NCBI RefSeq assembly: GCF_000208745.1
Contig: NC_030853.1
Location: forward strand, 24,071,334 to 24,135,333
Direction of reading: 5' to 3'
DNA: 64,000 bases
Source of the DNA: Theobroma cacao
Taxonomy: Eukaryota; Streptophyta; Magnoliopsida; Malvales; Malvaceae
This document shows, piece by piece, positions 20,725-32,774 of this stretch. The position numbers and the translations under genes are program-made. The notes below the pieces were generated by a model. The model worked only from the letters and a program-made list of their open reading frames with translations, had not been told where the DNA came from and made no database searches. Numbering within the stretch: the first letter of the stretch is position 1; each line of letters starts with the position of its first letter.

Positions 20725-23700
20725 ATTGAGTCTTTATTGTGCTTTTTGCACATAATTGTAGAGGATATGGTTTGTGGCTGCATTCGGCTGAGTTTGGACG
20801 ATGAGGGATGCAATTGTTTTCTTGTATGTAACTCTCATGTTGCTGCAGCTGGCGTTAATGGGGGATGAGTCAGTTTAATGTCTGCTGGGGTTTTTTTGTG
20901 AGCTATAAATCTGTTTGTCTACGCCACTGGCCAGGAACAGGGAGTCTCAACTTGTTTTTGGTAATGATCAATTGAAATTTAACTAAGTTATTATTTTTCT
21001 TTTATTTTTTGGTTTAATCTTTTTTTTTATGATTTGTGTGTGTACACTTTTTCAATTTTGACTTGATTTATGTCTGCAATCCGCTTTCATTTAGCCAGAG
21101 TTTGACCTCACATTAAAATTTTTTGTGCTGAAATGAATCAGACATGCACTATTTTTTAAGATAATTTTTTTTTTTGAAAATAGTGATAATAATTTTTTTT
21201 TATAAATTGATCTAAATAATAAAAAATATTTTATACAATTTATCTAAACAACAAAAAAAATTAAATTTCAACAAGTTATTTTTTTGGTTATCAATGGACC
21301 CATTAATCATTAGTTTATTTAGTTCAAAGTAAAAGTTGAGGAATAGAATTGAATGAATTAAAAAAATAGAAGTTTTTTAATAAAATTTCATTAAAATAGC
21401 ATTTAAGGGGAAAATATCATCCTCATTAAAAAAAAAAAAAACAACCCTTGAATTTGACATCTATGCCTCTCAACAAAAACAGAGGTATAATTCCCAAACT
21501 CACAGAACTACCAATATCAACCAAATCAAAAACCTATATCTATAAAACAATAAAAAATTTATCTAAATTTTCCTAAATAATTTAAAATTTTTTTTAAGTA
21601 TTATGTCAAATAAAAAAAACTCCAATATCCATGTACTGGGTATATAATAATTCCCTAAATTTTTGACAAAACTTTTTCTCTAATCATTGCAAGCAGGAAA
21701 ATGAAATTGTCTCATGGTAATACACTTTCGCCAAACATAAGAACTACGAGGATGAAATCAAGGTGGTAATTAGGATTTCCTTGAGCCAGATTATTTAAGT
21801 CTAATTTAAAATATTCCTATGTCTTCTGACTAATTAACTTAATACGTACATGAAGAGAATTACAAACATTACACTTGCTTTCCCAGTACTTGAACACTAA
21901 CAACTCAATAAGCTTGATTTAATTAAAGCAGTAAAACAGTTTTGATTCATAAGTTAATATATATAGTTCATAAGTTTTGATTCAGCAAATTTCATTTCAG
22001 CTGGTGATTTAAAGAAATAAATGTCTCAATAATATAAATTTAATTAAAACAGTTTGACATTTAAATATTGTAAAATGAAGAGTGAGATTTATCAGATAAA
22101 AGAAACTTATTTAATTTCATTTATAAAACTCAAGGCAACAAAGGTTAATTACCTCGTCTTTCTCTTGTCTACTATTCTCTCTCATCCCTCCTTTTCTCTG
22201 AGGAGGTATGTATCTAAATCCGAACCGATTACTAACCATGTTGGTGACATGACTCAACTGACTGTGAGGGACAAGAAAATTAAAGGAGAAATAGATAAAT
22301 GGACGACTAGTACATTCCTTATTTGAGTTGGCTTCCTCTTCTCTGTTTCTCATCTGTAAACCACAAAGATAAATGAGCCCCCATTTGACATTTATTTATT
22401 TTGTTAGGTTGTGTTTGCCATGGATAAAAACACTTTGACTTTTTTAAAGTCAGAAGTTAGAATCATTCATTTTCTACAAAGCAACCCAGATAATTTTGAC
22501 CAGAACACTATCTTATTGCGACGGTAATGGTGTTGAGGCAATCTTGACTGAATCAAATGAATTTTATTACAAAGGGTTTGGGATAACGGGTGCTAATAAT
22601 ATTTAAATTTTATAATAAAAAGAACTTTAAGGTAATCTGAGACATATCTCTTAAGATTAGTTAAAGATATTATTTATAATCATATTTTTGTATTTATAGT
22701 TTTAGTAATTAATAGTTAACGTAATAAATTTCAATGCATTAAGAGAATAAAATAGTAACTTTTAATTAAAGTGATCCTTCAGGACAGCCATTAGCAAAAT
22801 TTATTTTACAAAAATTAAAATTAATAGATTCATGATAGAAGTGTCCATAGATCAGGCAATGCTATCGGATCTTTTTTTTTTAAAAAAAAAAGTCAAATCC
22901 AAACTTAATTAATTCAATTTAATTCATTCATTTAATTATTACGAGTATATTAACCCGTGCGATGTCACACATATACAAAGTTGTTTTAATTACTTTTTAA
23001 AATTTAAATTTAAAATAAACTTTTTATTGATTTGATAATAATTTAATTTTAAAGTCACTTGATAAAATTAAGTTTAGTTATAGTATAATGCTTTTCCTTC
23101 AAATGTAAAGCTTTTCAAAAGCTGGACAAGAATCTAATAACTTCGTGTGAATGTAGCCTTGATGTCAATGGTAAGGGAAGAGGCACAAAACCATTAAATA
23201 AGTCATAGGTTTAAGTCCCGTACGTGACGAATTGGATAAAACTGAATGTGGTTCGAGTATCGTGATAATAATTCGGTTAAAACCGAATGCTAGGTCACTT
23301 TAGCATGCTCTAATTTTTTTATTTAATTTAATATTTTAATTACGTTTCTTTGTTCTTTGATCTACATGTGCTTTGTCTTTATCCATCTCTGTCCTTCTAT
23401 CTTGTTCTTTCCATTGTGGGTTCCTAGTTGATGCTTTTCATTATTTTTTATAAAATTTCTTTTCCTTTTAAAAAAAATATTGCTAGCTCAAGCATTTTTA
23501 AATAAATACTTTGTCTATTTCAAAACAAATGTCTCTTTTTTAACTTTCACAATTTTTTTTAAAAAAATAATTTTAGTGTATTTAATATTAAAATTTAATT
23601 TTTTTCTGTAAAATTGATATTCCATAATGTTAAAAATTTAAAAACCATGAAAAATAATTTTGGGATTAAAAAAAAGAGTTTTAAGTATTAAAAACGGAAA

Positions 23701-24672
23701 GAAGAGTTTTGGAATATTAAAAAAAATATAAACAAAGAAGATGAGACGAAAGGAATAATATTTATTGATAGAAAATTGTTTTATAAGGTCACATGTACAG
23801 ATTTTTCAAAAAAAAAAAAAGCAAGTCACATGCATAAGGAAAAATTATGGTGCCTAAAATATTAAACAAAGTCCTTGAACTAATTTAACATATCTGTACA
23901 TAATTATTACACTAAAGAAGAAATCAACAAATAAACTAAATAAATTAACAAATCAATATATGAAATTGGTCATAACTTGCACATGGTGAGACTTAAACAT
24001 AAACATAAAAGTTCTAAAACATTCTCCATCGATTTTTTTGCCAAAAAAATAAAAGTGACATCACATGCATGGAATGAAAAACAAAAATGTACTTATAACA
24101 AGTAATTTAGATATAAAGATTTTTAGGAAGAAAATTGAAGTTGGATGATTATTTCGGTACGGGAAGGAATGCAAGTAATACCTTGACAAAATTTAGAAAT
24201 AGTATTAGTGGACTTAATTCTGTGATCAATCAATCATTGATCTGTTTCTCTTTGTAACTATCATATTACTATCAATGAAATCTCTTGATTGGCTGAGAAA
24301 AAAAATCAATCATTGAATTGAACTATTAAAAAATCATAATTTTTGTAGTGGTAATTTAATTATATATATATATATATGAGTAGTAAACATAATGTCAATG
24401 AAATTTGAAATCAAAATAGCTCCTTCCTTATTTAAGAATCCAATTACAATAATGTAAACGGACCTCTTAAAACTAATCCCTTAATATCGGCTTGGATAGG
24501 GTATTTTGTGATTAAGTGGCAAACAGGTTGAATTATGTAGAACAACTTTACACAAAGTCAAAATAAAGTCGAACCTCTTTGCTCCGTCGTGTTAATGTCT
24601 TCTAGAATCTTGCATGTCAATATTGACACTTTCAAATTAACGTCTCTATGTTTTTCTTACTCTTTTGCTCAA
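20725..24672. other. Intergenic region upstream of chitinase 2
   Basis: AT-rich, with many homopolymer and AT runs, and no supported gene. Three things stand out: a block at about 22430-22510 that recurs upstream of chitinase 3, a possible tRNA-derived SINE at about 23160-23310, and a TA microsatellite at 24361-24377. Confidence 0.5.
23160..23310 (+). repeat. Candidate tRNA-derived SINE fragment
   Basis: A-box-like TCAATGGTAAGGG at about 23165 and B-box-like GGTTTAAGTCC at 23208 are spaced about as in a tRNA gene. Sequence of non-tRNA character follows (GTGGTTCGAGTATCGTGAT). No cloverleaf forms that I can defend, and no clean poly(A) end is visible. Confidence 0.3.
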
Positions 24673-24680
24673 CTATAAAA
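24673..24680 (+). promoter_or_regulatory. TATA box of chitinase 2
   Basis: CTATAAAA ends 45 bases before the ATG at 24726, the same arrangement as in chitinase 1. Confidence 0.72.
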
Positions 24681-24725
24681 AACTCCCACTCCCAACCACA
24701 TTTCTACAATTAAAATTGTGCAAAT

Positions 24726-25546
24726 ATGGTATTTCTTAATATGACCAAAGGTCTGCTAGCAGCCATTGTTCTGGCTGGTATTCTCGCTGGATCGGTGCCG
24801 GTAAAGGCTCAACCACTGGCTGATATACTAACGCCTGCGTTCTTTAATGGGATTTTGGATCAGGCAGATCCAAGTTGTGAAGGGAGGAACTTTTACTCAA
24901 GGGATACATTTCTTAAGGCTGCCGATTCTTTCCCTCAGTTTGGTTCAGTTGATGGTATTAGGCGTGAGGTTGCAGCTTTATTTGCACATGTCACGCATGA
25001 GACAGGACGTAAGATCTCTCTCTTTCTCCAATAAACTTAACAGAGGCGTTAATTTACATGCATGCACAAATTCTAGATCATGAGAAAGTCTGTTTATAGT
25101 CTACCTTAAATAGTACTGAAAATCATTTTGCTTGTGCAGATTTCTGCTTTATAGAAGAGATAGGTGGTGCAACAAGGGACTACTGTGATGAGACCGTTAC
25201 ACAGTATCCGTGCAACCCTGACAGAGGTTACTATGGCCGTGGACCGATCCAACTATCCTGGAATTTCAACTATGGACCAGCTGGGGATAGCATCGGCTTT
25301 GATGGACTAAACTCGCCTGAAACTATCGCCACAGACCCTGTTATCTCGTTCAAGACGGCCTTGTGGTACTGGGTGAACTTTGTCCACCCTGTCATAGGCC
25401 AAGGGTTCGGGGCAACTATTCGTGCCATTAATGGGGCTATTGAGTGCGATGGCGGAAACCCTGATACCGTTCAGGCTCGTGTTAACTACTATACTCAATA
25501 TTGTAACCAGCTTGGTGTTGATCCCGGCCAAAATCTCACCTGCTAG
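24726..25546 (+). CDS. Class IV-derived chitinase 2 lacking the hevein domain, two exons
   Basis: A secreted GH19 chitinase. Exon 1 is 24726-25008 and exon 2 is 25140-25546, giving 229 aa; the intron is 131 bp. The signal peptide is residues 1-28 (ending VPVKA). It is followed directly by [16 protein letters not shown], the start of the catalytic domain. The roughly 40-residue, eight-cysteine chitin-binding domain and its linker present in both neighbours are absent. [25 protein letters not shown] and terminal QNLTC are intact, so it should be catalytically competent but without the chitin anchor. Exon 2 is the same length (407 nt) in all three paralogues. It is closest to chitinase 3 in sequence, so it probably arose by duplication followed by an in-frame deletion. 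Confidence 0.93.
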
Positions 25547-27090
25547 ACTTATACTTTTAATTGTTACATGAAATGTCATAAAAATATCACAACAAAACAT
25601 CAATAAATTATTCTGGCTTCCACTTACCACCTTTTATTTAATGGTTTTTCTATTTTTTTTCTCAGCCAAAGTTTACACAATTTCTTGTTCAAAAATTTAT
25701 GTTTCCCAAGAGATACTCTAGTGGTTGTAAATTTAAATTTTCATTTTTAAATCTTACATTCAAATCTATAAATAAATATGATGAAATTTGTAAAATGAAA
25801 AATTACTATTAACTCAAAACTTTTATGCACAAAAAAAATCACTCCCTTGAGTTTGACTCTCCATTATCATATAAAAATGTGTCAACATAAAATATCTTTT
25901 AAGTATTTGACTCGTAATTCTGTTAAAAACTACATAAAACTTAAATTAAGCTGTCATTTGCAAAAATACTAACCGATAAGGTTATTTTTCCCTACAAATT
26001 GAATATTTTATTACATGAAAGAATCACATTTTTTCTTTATTTCACACAGAACAATCACACATAAACAAAAAATGCACCTATACTTAGTATTTGAGCTACT
26101 ACTAAATGGTTGTTGGTAGGCCTTTTTAATTGATTATTAAGTGGCATAGCTTTTGCAATATCCTCTCTGCTCCATAAAGCAGGAGTTGGTTCAAATACAA
26201 TTGGGAAAAATCAGCCGAAAGTTGAAGCTCCAAAATTGTAATACGAAGCTGAGATAAACAAAAAAAAAATGTTGCTATTCATTATTTAAATAATTGTAAT
26301 TTGACAACAATTTTTTTTTTTGAAAATCTATACTTCAGCGGCACACCTATGAAAGGATGAAATAATTGCAAATGGTGAAAGGATGAAATTAACACACCTA
26401 TGAAAGTTGAACTGCCGGGCAAGATGTTGAATTGAAATGTTTTGTATGAAAATCAAAATTTTGTTAGAAGATTGTGGATATATATATCTATGCACACTCA
26501 CGATTTTCCCTTAAAACCAACTTCAAGCAGAAGGTTATTTCTGATGCCAAACCCTAATGTGAACCCATTTAAGTATTTAAGAACTCCATTTCACCTTAAG
26601 CCAATTATAATGCCTACTAATGGCAACTTGGGTTTGGCAAATTAGGCATTATTAATTGGTTTTAAGATAGGTTCTAGTTCTTAGAGATATTAACATATAA
26701 AAATGGGTTCATGTATGCTAGAGTTTGGCAAATTTCAAATTCACTAGCACCAGGCCTAGTCCTAGGTTTTTTTTTTTCTCAATCATCAAGAATTTCTTAA
26801 AAAGAAGGAGAGAATACAACTCCATGATCCTAAAAAATATTGAACCATGGACTATAATGAGAAGTATTCTCATGAAAGGGGACTATCACCTTGCATTACA
26901 TAAGTTCCCCAACTAAATAGATTAAATAGATCAGATAAGCGTACAACCCAAAGAGAAGCACCAACAAGATATTCTTAAGTTCCAGCAACAAAGCACAACA
27001 TCAAGCACATAAATTGATGGCCTAGATCCGAAATTGCAGCAGAAAGGACATGAAAACAAGGCAACCAATTACCGTGGAGAAAAACACAGC
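25547..27090. other. Intergenic region between chitinases 2 and 3 (first part)
   Basis: 3' UTR of chitinase 2 (an AATAAA lies about 60 bases past the stop), then AT-rich sequence with no recognisable gene. Confidence 0.5.
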
Positions 27091-27175
27091 CTTACCGCCA
27101 TGCATAAAGTATATCAGCCTTGTCAACACCAAGTTTTGCAAGAGAATCGGCCATGGAATTAGCTTCCATCCATAC
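27091..27175 (-). mobile_element. LINE remnant (RNase H C-terminal fragment)
   Basis: The - strand reads EANSMADSLAKLGVDKADILYAW. NSMADSLAKLGVD is the conserved terminal motif of plant LINE RNase H domains. Sequence on the downstream side (26940-27090) may be its 3' UTR. Nothing else of the element is recognisable. Confidence 0.65.
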
Positions 27176-27345
27176 TGTTATACATATTATCATTCATATT
27201 TCCCATCTTAAGTAGTCACTTTGTGTTCTATGAAATGCATGTCTTAATCATAGAAAAATTTCCTTAGTTTCTTCTATTAATTAAAAACTAACTCAAATTC
27301 TTTATTTGAATAACCAAATATAAAAAATAAGCTTTATTTTGTCTT

Positions 27346-27349
<4 letters not shown>

Positions 27350-27379
<30 letters not shown>
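27350..27379. repeat. (TA)n microsatellite
   Basis: A TA run of about 15 units in intergenic sequence. Confidence 0.88.
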
Positions 27380-27382
<3 letters not shown>

Positions 27383-28559
27383 AGTGTGTATGTTTATATC
27401 TAATTTTTTGAAAAATTTGTATATTTTTATATCAAAACGTATATTTTCCATTTTTTACTTTGAAATGCAAAAAACAAAAAACAAAACTGCCAGCTAAACA
27501 AATCTTTAAATATAATTTATAATGCTTTAGAGAACAGAAAGCAAATTTACAAACAACATAAGGACATGCCTTCCCAACTAATCATAGTGTCCGTAATGTT
27601 TGTTCTAATCACCATTCAGCGGGAGTGGTTGCCCCAATCATGCTCTTAGAAAAATGACTTGTCTTCCAACTAACATAGGGCCCATTTGTTTGGGCGATTT
27701 ATATATATATATATAGAACAATATTTGTAAATGTTTTTTATTAAATTAATTATTCAAGATTTTTAACAAAAGGGTCGTTAAGCTTACTTTAATCTTTCTG
27801 TTTTATTGCATATAATTATCACTCACTTATGAGCAAACTATTTTGTAGCTAGGTTTTCACCCATCCCAAGCAGTTTCCATGATACTAAAACAAAAAGAAG
27901 AATTAATGAGGAATGAATTATAATTATTATTGAATTCGCTTTCTTCTTTGGTTTTTTGGGTAACAATAATAGGATAAATCTATTTGACAAATTAATTTTG
28001 CTGGGTCGAGTTTGACATTTATAAACAACATGACTTTGTCGAAGTCAGAAGTTGGGGTTCACTTCAATCTCTAGAACAAAAGCCACCGCAAATGATTTTG
28101 ACCAGAAAAATAAGCCCACAATCATTGATTGTGGAGGAAATCGTGTTTAATGCATTGAATGGAATGGCTTTTGGGGCTACTTTCACACTCTCTCTCTCTC
28201 TCTCTTATCGCATAGCTAGATCCTATGTTTTTATTTTTCTTATTATTTTAAATATGACGGTGAACTTTACAAAACAATTATATATAATAGTTACATATCT
28301 ATATATTTAATTATTTGATTCATGTTTTAAAATATATCGTAAATGAACAATAGTTACATTTTAAAGTTATTCATAAAATGAAAAATTTTTACCATCGATG
28401 TATTAAATATTATTTTTAAAATAATGAGAAATAAAGAAGCTGTGTACTTTTATTTGTAGATCGAAAACAAATTTAAAGAAATATATAAATCAATATATGA
28501 CTTTTTTTTGCCATCATGTGAATGAAACAAAAAACGGAAGTATATTAATTCCAATATTA

Positions 28560-29290
28560 ACAAAAAAACTCATTTTAGATCTAATGTTTATAAAATATTT
28601 TATAAAATGACGAATTTTACGTCATTACTGATAGAATGATACATTTTACCAATGAAATATATAATTAATGTTTACAATAAAATCAATCGTTATTACCTGT
28701 CGATAGTTTTGTTGTAAAATTATCAACAAATTTATTTATCAAAAATTTTCAGTCAATGTTTTTACCGATCGAATTTACTGACAGATTTCCTATATCATAG
28801 ACGACTCCTCTGATTGATAGATCGACAACTTTACTAACAAAATTTTTGGTTACCAACAAAATTTTTCGTTATCAAAGGGTATTTTCAACTGTTTATTGAT
28901 AAAAAATTTCGTTGATAATTCCATCAGTAATTTATTTTACTAACAAAATAAACACTTATGTTGCTGGCACTTTTGTTTGACATTTTATACCCATCTTTTC
29001 GTTCAAGGGATTTTGTTATTATTTGTTCTTTTTTGTGTAATTTGAGATAGTTAAAACAGTCAAAAACTTGTTTAGCAGTTACCTATGGTAATTGTACAAG
29101 TTTCCTATGCCTAAATCGGTCTTCTATATTATGAGAGTTTCTAATCGACAAGACTGTAGATTTGCAATGACATGCTGGTGGTAAACTTAATAAAATAACT
29201 TTAAAAAAAAATTAAACTATATCGACAAAATTTTTTATTGGTAAAACTATTATTTTTAATAGCGAGCGTAATCTCTTTACATTTCCTATA
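28560..29290. mobile_element. Possible DNA-transposon remnant
   Basis: Short related phrases recur on both strands in AT-rich sequence (for example ACCGATCGAATTTACTGAC, ACAAAATTTTTGGTTACC and ATCGACAAAATTTTTTATTGG). This resembles the sub-terminal repeat zones of CACTA-type elements. No terminal inverted repeats or transposase could be identified. Confidence 0.25.
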
Positions 29291-29602
29291 ACTATTCAAA
29301 TTAAAATTTTTTGAAAATTTAATAATTAATTATTATATGAATAGCAATTATAATGTTGCATTTGTGTAAGGGAAATGGTGAATCATTCAAGAGAACTTTT
29401 CATATTCGCCACAAAATAGAAGGCAGAGATTAGTCCAATAATCCATATTATAGCAAAAAGGCAGACGCGTAATTTTTATTAAGCACGTACACAAGTCAAA
29501 GTCTGACCACTTGCTCCCTCTAGAAACACAGCATGTCAACATTGACTTTCAAACGCCGCTACCATATCGCGATTTGCCTCTGTTTTCTTACTCTCCCCAC
29601 AA

Positions 29603-29611
29603 CTATATAAA
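29603..29611 (+). promoter_or_regulatory. TATA box of chitinase 3
   Basis: CTATATAAA ends 66 bases before the ATG at 29678. Upstream, TTGAC W-box cores occur in GTCAACATTGACTTTC near 29535-29550. Confidence 0.72.
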
Positions 29612-29677
29612 CGTCTCACTCTCGATCATTATCTTGCATCAAACACAATTAATCCCCCTCATTCTCCTTGTGCAATA

Positions 29678-30587
29678 ATGTTAGTTTCCGATATGATCAG
29701 AAAAGGTCTACTGGCCATTGTTCTGGCTGGAATTATTGCTGGGGCAGCGCCTGTAAAGGCTCAAAACTGCGGTTGCGCAGAAGGGCTATGTTGTAGCCGA
29801 TGGGGGTTTTGCGGCACTGGCGACGACTTCTGTGGCACGGGGTGCCAAGAGGGTCCTTGTAATCCACCACCAACTCTAAACAATGTCTCGGTGGCTGATA
29901 TAGTGACACCTCAATTCTTTAATGGGATTTTGGATGAGGCAGAAGCAAGTTGCGAAGGGAAGAACTTTTACTCAAGGGCAGCATTTCTTGAAGCTCTCAA
30001 TTCCTATCCTCAATTTGGAAGGATTGGCTCAATTGATGATTCTAAGCGTGAGATTGCTGCTTTCTTTGGACATGTCACCCACGAGACTGGACGTAAGATC
30101 CCTCTCTTTCTCTCATAAACTTAACTTTGTTTCTTGTTTATAGTTACTAAGTAAAATGCAAAATCATTTTGTCCGTGCAGATTTTTGCTTCATTGAAGAG
30201 ATAAACGGAACCACTAGGGATTACTGTGATGAGAGCAGCACACAGTATCCATGCAACCCCGACAAAGGTTACTATGGCCGTGGACCAATCCAACTATCCT
30301 GGAATTTCAACTACGGACCAGCCGGGGAGAGCATCGGCTTCGATGGATTAAACTCCCCTGAAACCGTCGCCACAGACCCTGTTATCTCCTTCAAGACGGC
30401 CTTGTGGTACTGGGTGAACTTTGTTCAACCTGTCATAGGCCAAGGGTTCGGGGCAACTATTCGTGCCATTAATGGGGCTCTTGAATGCGATGGTGGAAAC
30501 CCTGCTACTGTTCAGGCCAGGATTGAGTACTATACAGATTATTGTAACCAGCTTGGTGTTGATCCTGGGGCCAATCTAACCTGCTAA
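29678..30587 (+). CDS. Class IV chitinase 3 (hevein domain + GH19), two exons
   Basis: A secreted endochitinase acting on fungal chitin. Exon 1 is 29678-30092 and exon 2 is 30181-30587, giving 273 aa; the intron is 88 bp, GT-AG. The signal peptide is residues 1-28 (ending APVKA). The eight-cysteine hevein domain follows ([17 protein letters not shown] to EGPC), then a short linker (NPPPTLNN). The GH19 domain starts at [16 protein letters not shown], with [25 protein letters not shown] and terminal ANLTC. This is the most canonical of the three tandem copies. The acceptor GTCCGTGCAG and split codon C|AT match chitinase 2. Confidence 0.94.
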
Positions 30588-31117
30588 AAATTCACGCTTT
30601 ATCACTAGCTTGCAGCCTTCTTTATATATAAATATAAGTGAATTTCACTGCCAATTATGTTTTTCTTGTTTTGGTTAGTTAAAAACTAGTTTTAACTTGA
30701 CGTAACGTTGCAATGAAGTATTATGTTATTCTTAATCATATTGGATCGCCTATTTATGGAAATTTCTGACTCAGATGTTTTTAGAAACTTGGGCAAATCT
30801 TTTAATACATTTCAGTCACATATAATACAGATGCCCTCATTTTGGTACATGGTCTAAGATTATATACAAGGTCAAGTTGTGGATGTTGGCAAGAAATTAG
30901 ATATCAATAGAGATTGATATCCCAAAATTATAGATACATGATAACCAAATATATCAACGGATACAAAAAAATCATAGAATTACTCTTAGTTTTTATTTTT
31001 GTCATGATACTATATCTGTATCATTAAATTTTATGCAATCACGTTATATATAAACTCTCATTCTTATGAATGGCAGAAACAGACCTTACACGCATTCTAT
31101 TCCTCCTTTCTTTTTCA
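30588..31117. other. Chitinase 3 3' UTR and intergenic sequence
   Basis: AT-rich; no gene or recognisable element. Confidence 0.5.
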
Positions 31118-32300
31118 TTGTCATTACCGGGAGGCTTTGTTCATTCCAGAAATTGTCCGGATCAGTTGGAACTCCTTAGCTGAACGAGTCCGTTGAAATT
31201 ATTCTTAAAGTATTTCGAGCCCCAAAAAAATTGCTTGTGAGTTGTGCCTAGCTTGTATCTTATTTTGTTAGTTTGTTCTGTCCCAAATCAAGATCCCTGT
31301 CGTTCAAATAGTCAGCCCTTTGAGATTTGGAAACATAAGGTTGCATGTACTTGTACAGCCTTTTCACCCACCCTATAGCCTAGCTTTTTCTTTCGAAGCC
31401 AGAAGCAAATTTTTATTAGCATATCGCAAACAATACGCAACCGTAGACCTAGCCAAACTAGCGAAAGCTAGTCCGATGCCAAAGCAAAGATATGCCTCTC
31501 TGTATCCTTCGCAACTTCCCAATTAATAATAACATTATAGATTCCCGCTTCTGTGAGGCATAGGAGTTTGGAAACTGGCGTCGAGATCAATATTGAAGTG
31601 ATCTCTTCTTCAATGAGCAATTTATATAGTCCTTCCAACCCTGTTCTGTTTTTTTTTTTGGAATTGTTTGTTGACAGTCCTGAGTTGGCTTTGAAAATTT
31701 CGTATATTGCAGTGCTCTATTAAGCAAACCATCGAAGGATTCTTTAATTGAAAAATTAGCAAAACAAAAAACAGATTGGATCCGACTCATTTCCCTGCAA
31801 TTTTCTCGAGCTAAACCTAGATCAGGGAAACTAAAGCATTCCAAGGACCCTTGAACAGTTTTGTCTGCATACGAACTAGCACTAGTAATTCCTATATACA
31901 ACTGCTTGGATGAAAAGGTCTTGATGAAGCCTATCTACGGAGAAGTTTGGTCACTCCTTGTTCCAACGTCTTTCCAATTTTGAAAACAGAAACATTTGGA
32001 GGAACACGAACCAGCCTAACTTTCCATGAGAAAATTACTCCAAAGATCGCTCCTCCAACTCCTCTGATGGCCCAAAAATGATATTTCCATCGACTTTCTG
32101 TCAAGAAATTTTTCATTAACGTCAACCATTTTGCATCAATAACATTGTCGCGATGCAAAACCATGTTTTCTATGCATAGTTTCAAATCCACCACCACTGT
32201 GTCCCCCCACACCTACAGTTGGGCAATTGCCTGCAGAAATCCATGGACATTGCTGAAGCTAGCAATGTTGTCAATGCGTATTGATTTTCAACGTTGGACG
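31118..32300 (-). pseudogene. Berberine-bridge-enzyme-like FAD oxidase pseudogene
   Basis: BBE-like enzymes are secreted flavoproteins that oxidise alkaloids or oligosaccharides. Motifs appear in correct order on the - strand but in shifting frames. They are: NVHGF and AGNCPTVGVGG (about 32220-32275), DNVIDAKW then FWAIRGVGGAIFGVIFSWK (31990-32150), FPDLGLARENCREMSRIQSV (about 31730-31830), MPHRSGNLYN (about 31545), NVIINWEVAKDTERH (about 31500), WVKRLYKYMQPYVSKSQRA (about 31320-31385), GSKYFKNNFNGLVQ (about 31180) and PTDPDNFWNEQSLP (about 31130). The segment between CPTVGVGG and DNVIDA is shortened, about 100 bases are inserted before WVKRLYKYM, and several frameshifts and stops are present. 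The N-terminal third is missing and is replaced at about 32310 by LINE sequence. Confidence 0.85.
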
Positions 32301-32309
32301 TGATCAACC

Positions 32310-32769
32310 AGATATATATTGTGCTTTAGGAAATGTTGAAAAACCTTAATAGAGATGCAAAGGTGATGGATTATTTTCAAGAGGGTGGCTCTTTGGTCTC
32401 CAGTTGGCAGATCATGTTAAGAAGAACATTGTTTGAACGGGAAAATGAGAGTTTTCTGTTAGCTGATTCCAGTTTGATCAGTAGTGGAAAGGATAGATTG
32501 ATTTGGAAATTTGATGAATATGCTAAATTCTCGGTTAAAAATTTCTTCTACCGTTGCTTTTCAAAAAAAATTTCTTCTGCCCTTTATAGCATCTCATTTG
32601 GAAATTTGTCCCTGGTGCCCCTTTCAGTTGGAGGATTGCAGTCATTTGCTTATGGATTGTCTATGGAGCTGGACCTTTTGAGGAGAAATTTTGAAATGGA
32701 GGGATGTGGCCGGATGTTTCCCTAAATTTTTTCCCCCTTTTTCTACAACAATGTAAATCCTTGGATGGA
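32310..32769 (+). mobile_element. LINE remnant, left part (post-RT region)
   Basis: The + frame encodes WQIMLRRTLFERENESF ... DRLIWKFDEYAKFSVKNFF. This is the region between reverse transcriptase and RNase H in plant non-LTR elements (W-x-F/Y-x2-G-x-F-S-V-K type motif). The element is interrupted at 32774 by the copia insertion and resumes at 38860. Confidence 0.7.
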
Positions 32770-32774
32770 CAAAT

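Noticed and set aside
17805..20950. A single long LINE spanning the solo LTR
   Set aside because: Only the left side carries an RNase H motif. The right side after the ATAAC duplication shows no recognisable LINE coding sequence, so I describe only the left fragment.
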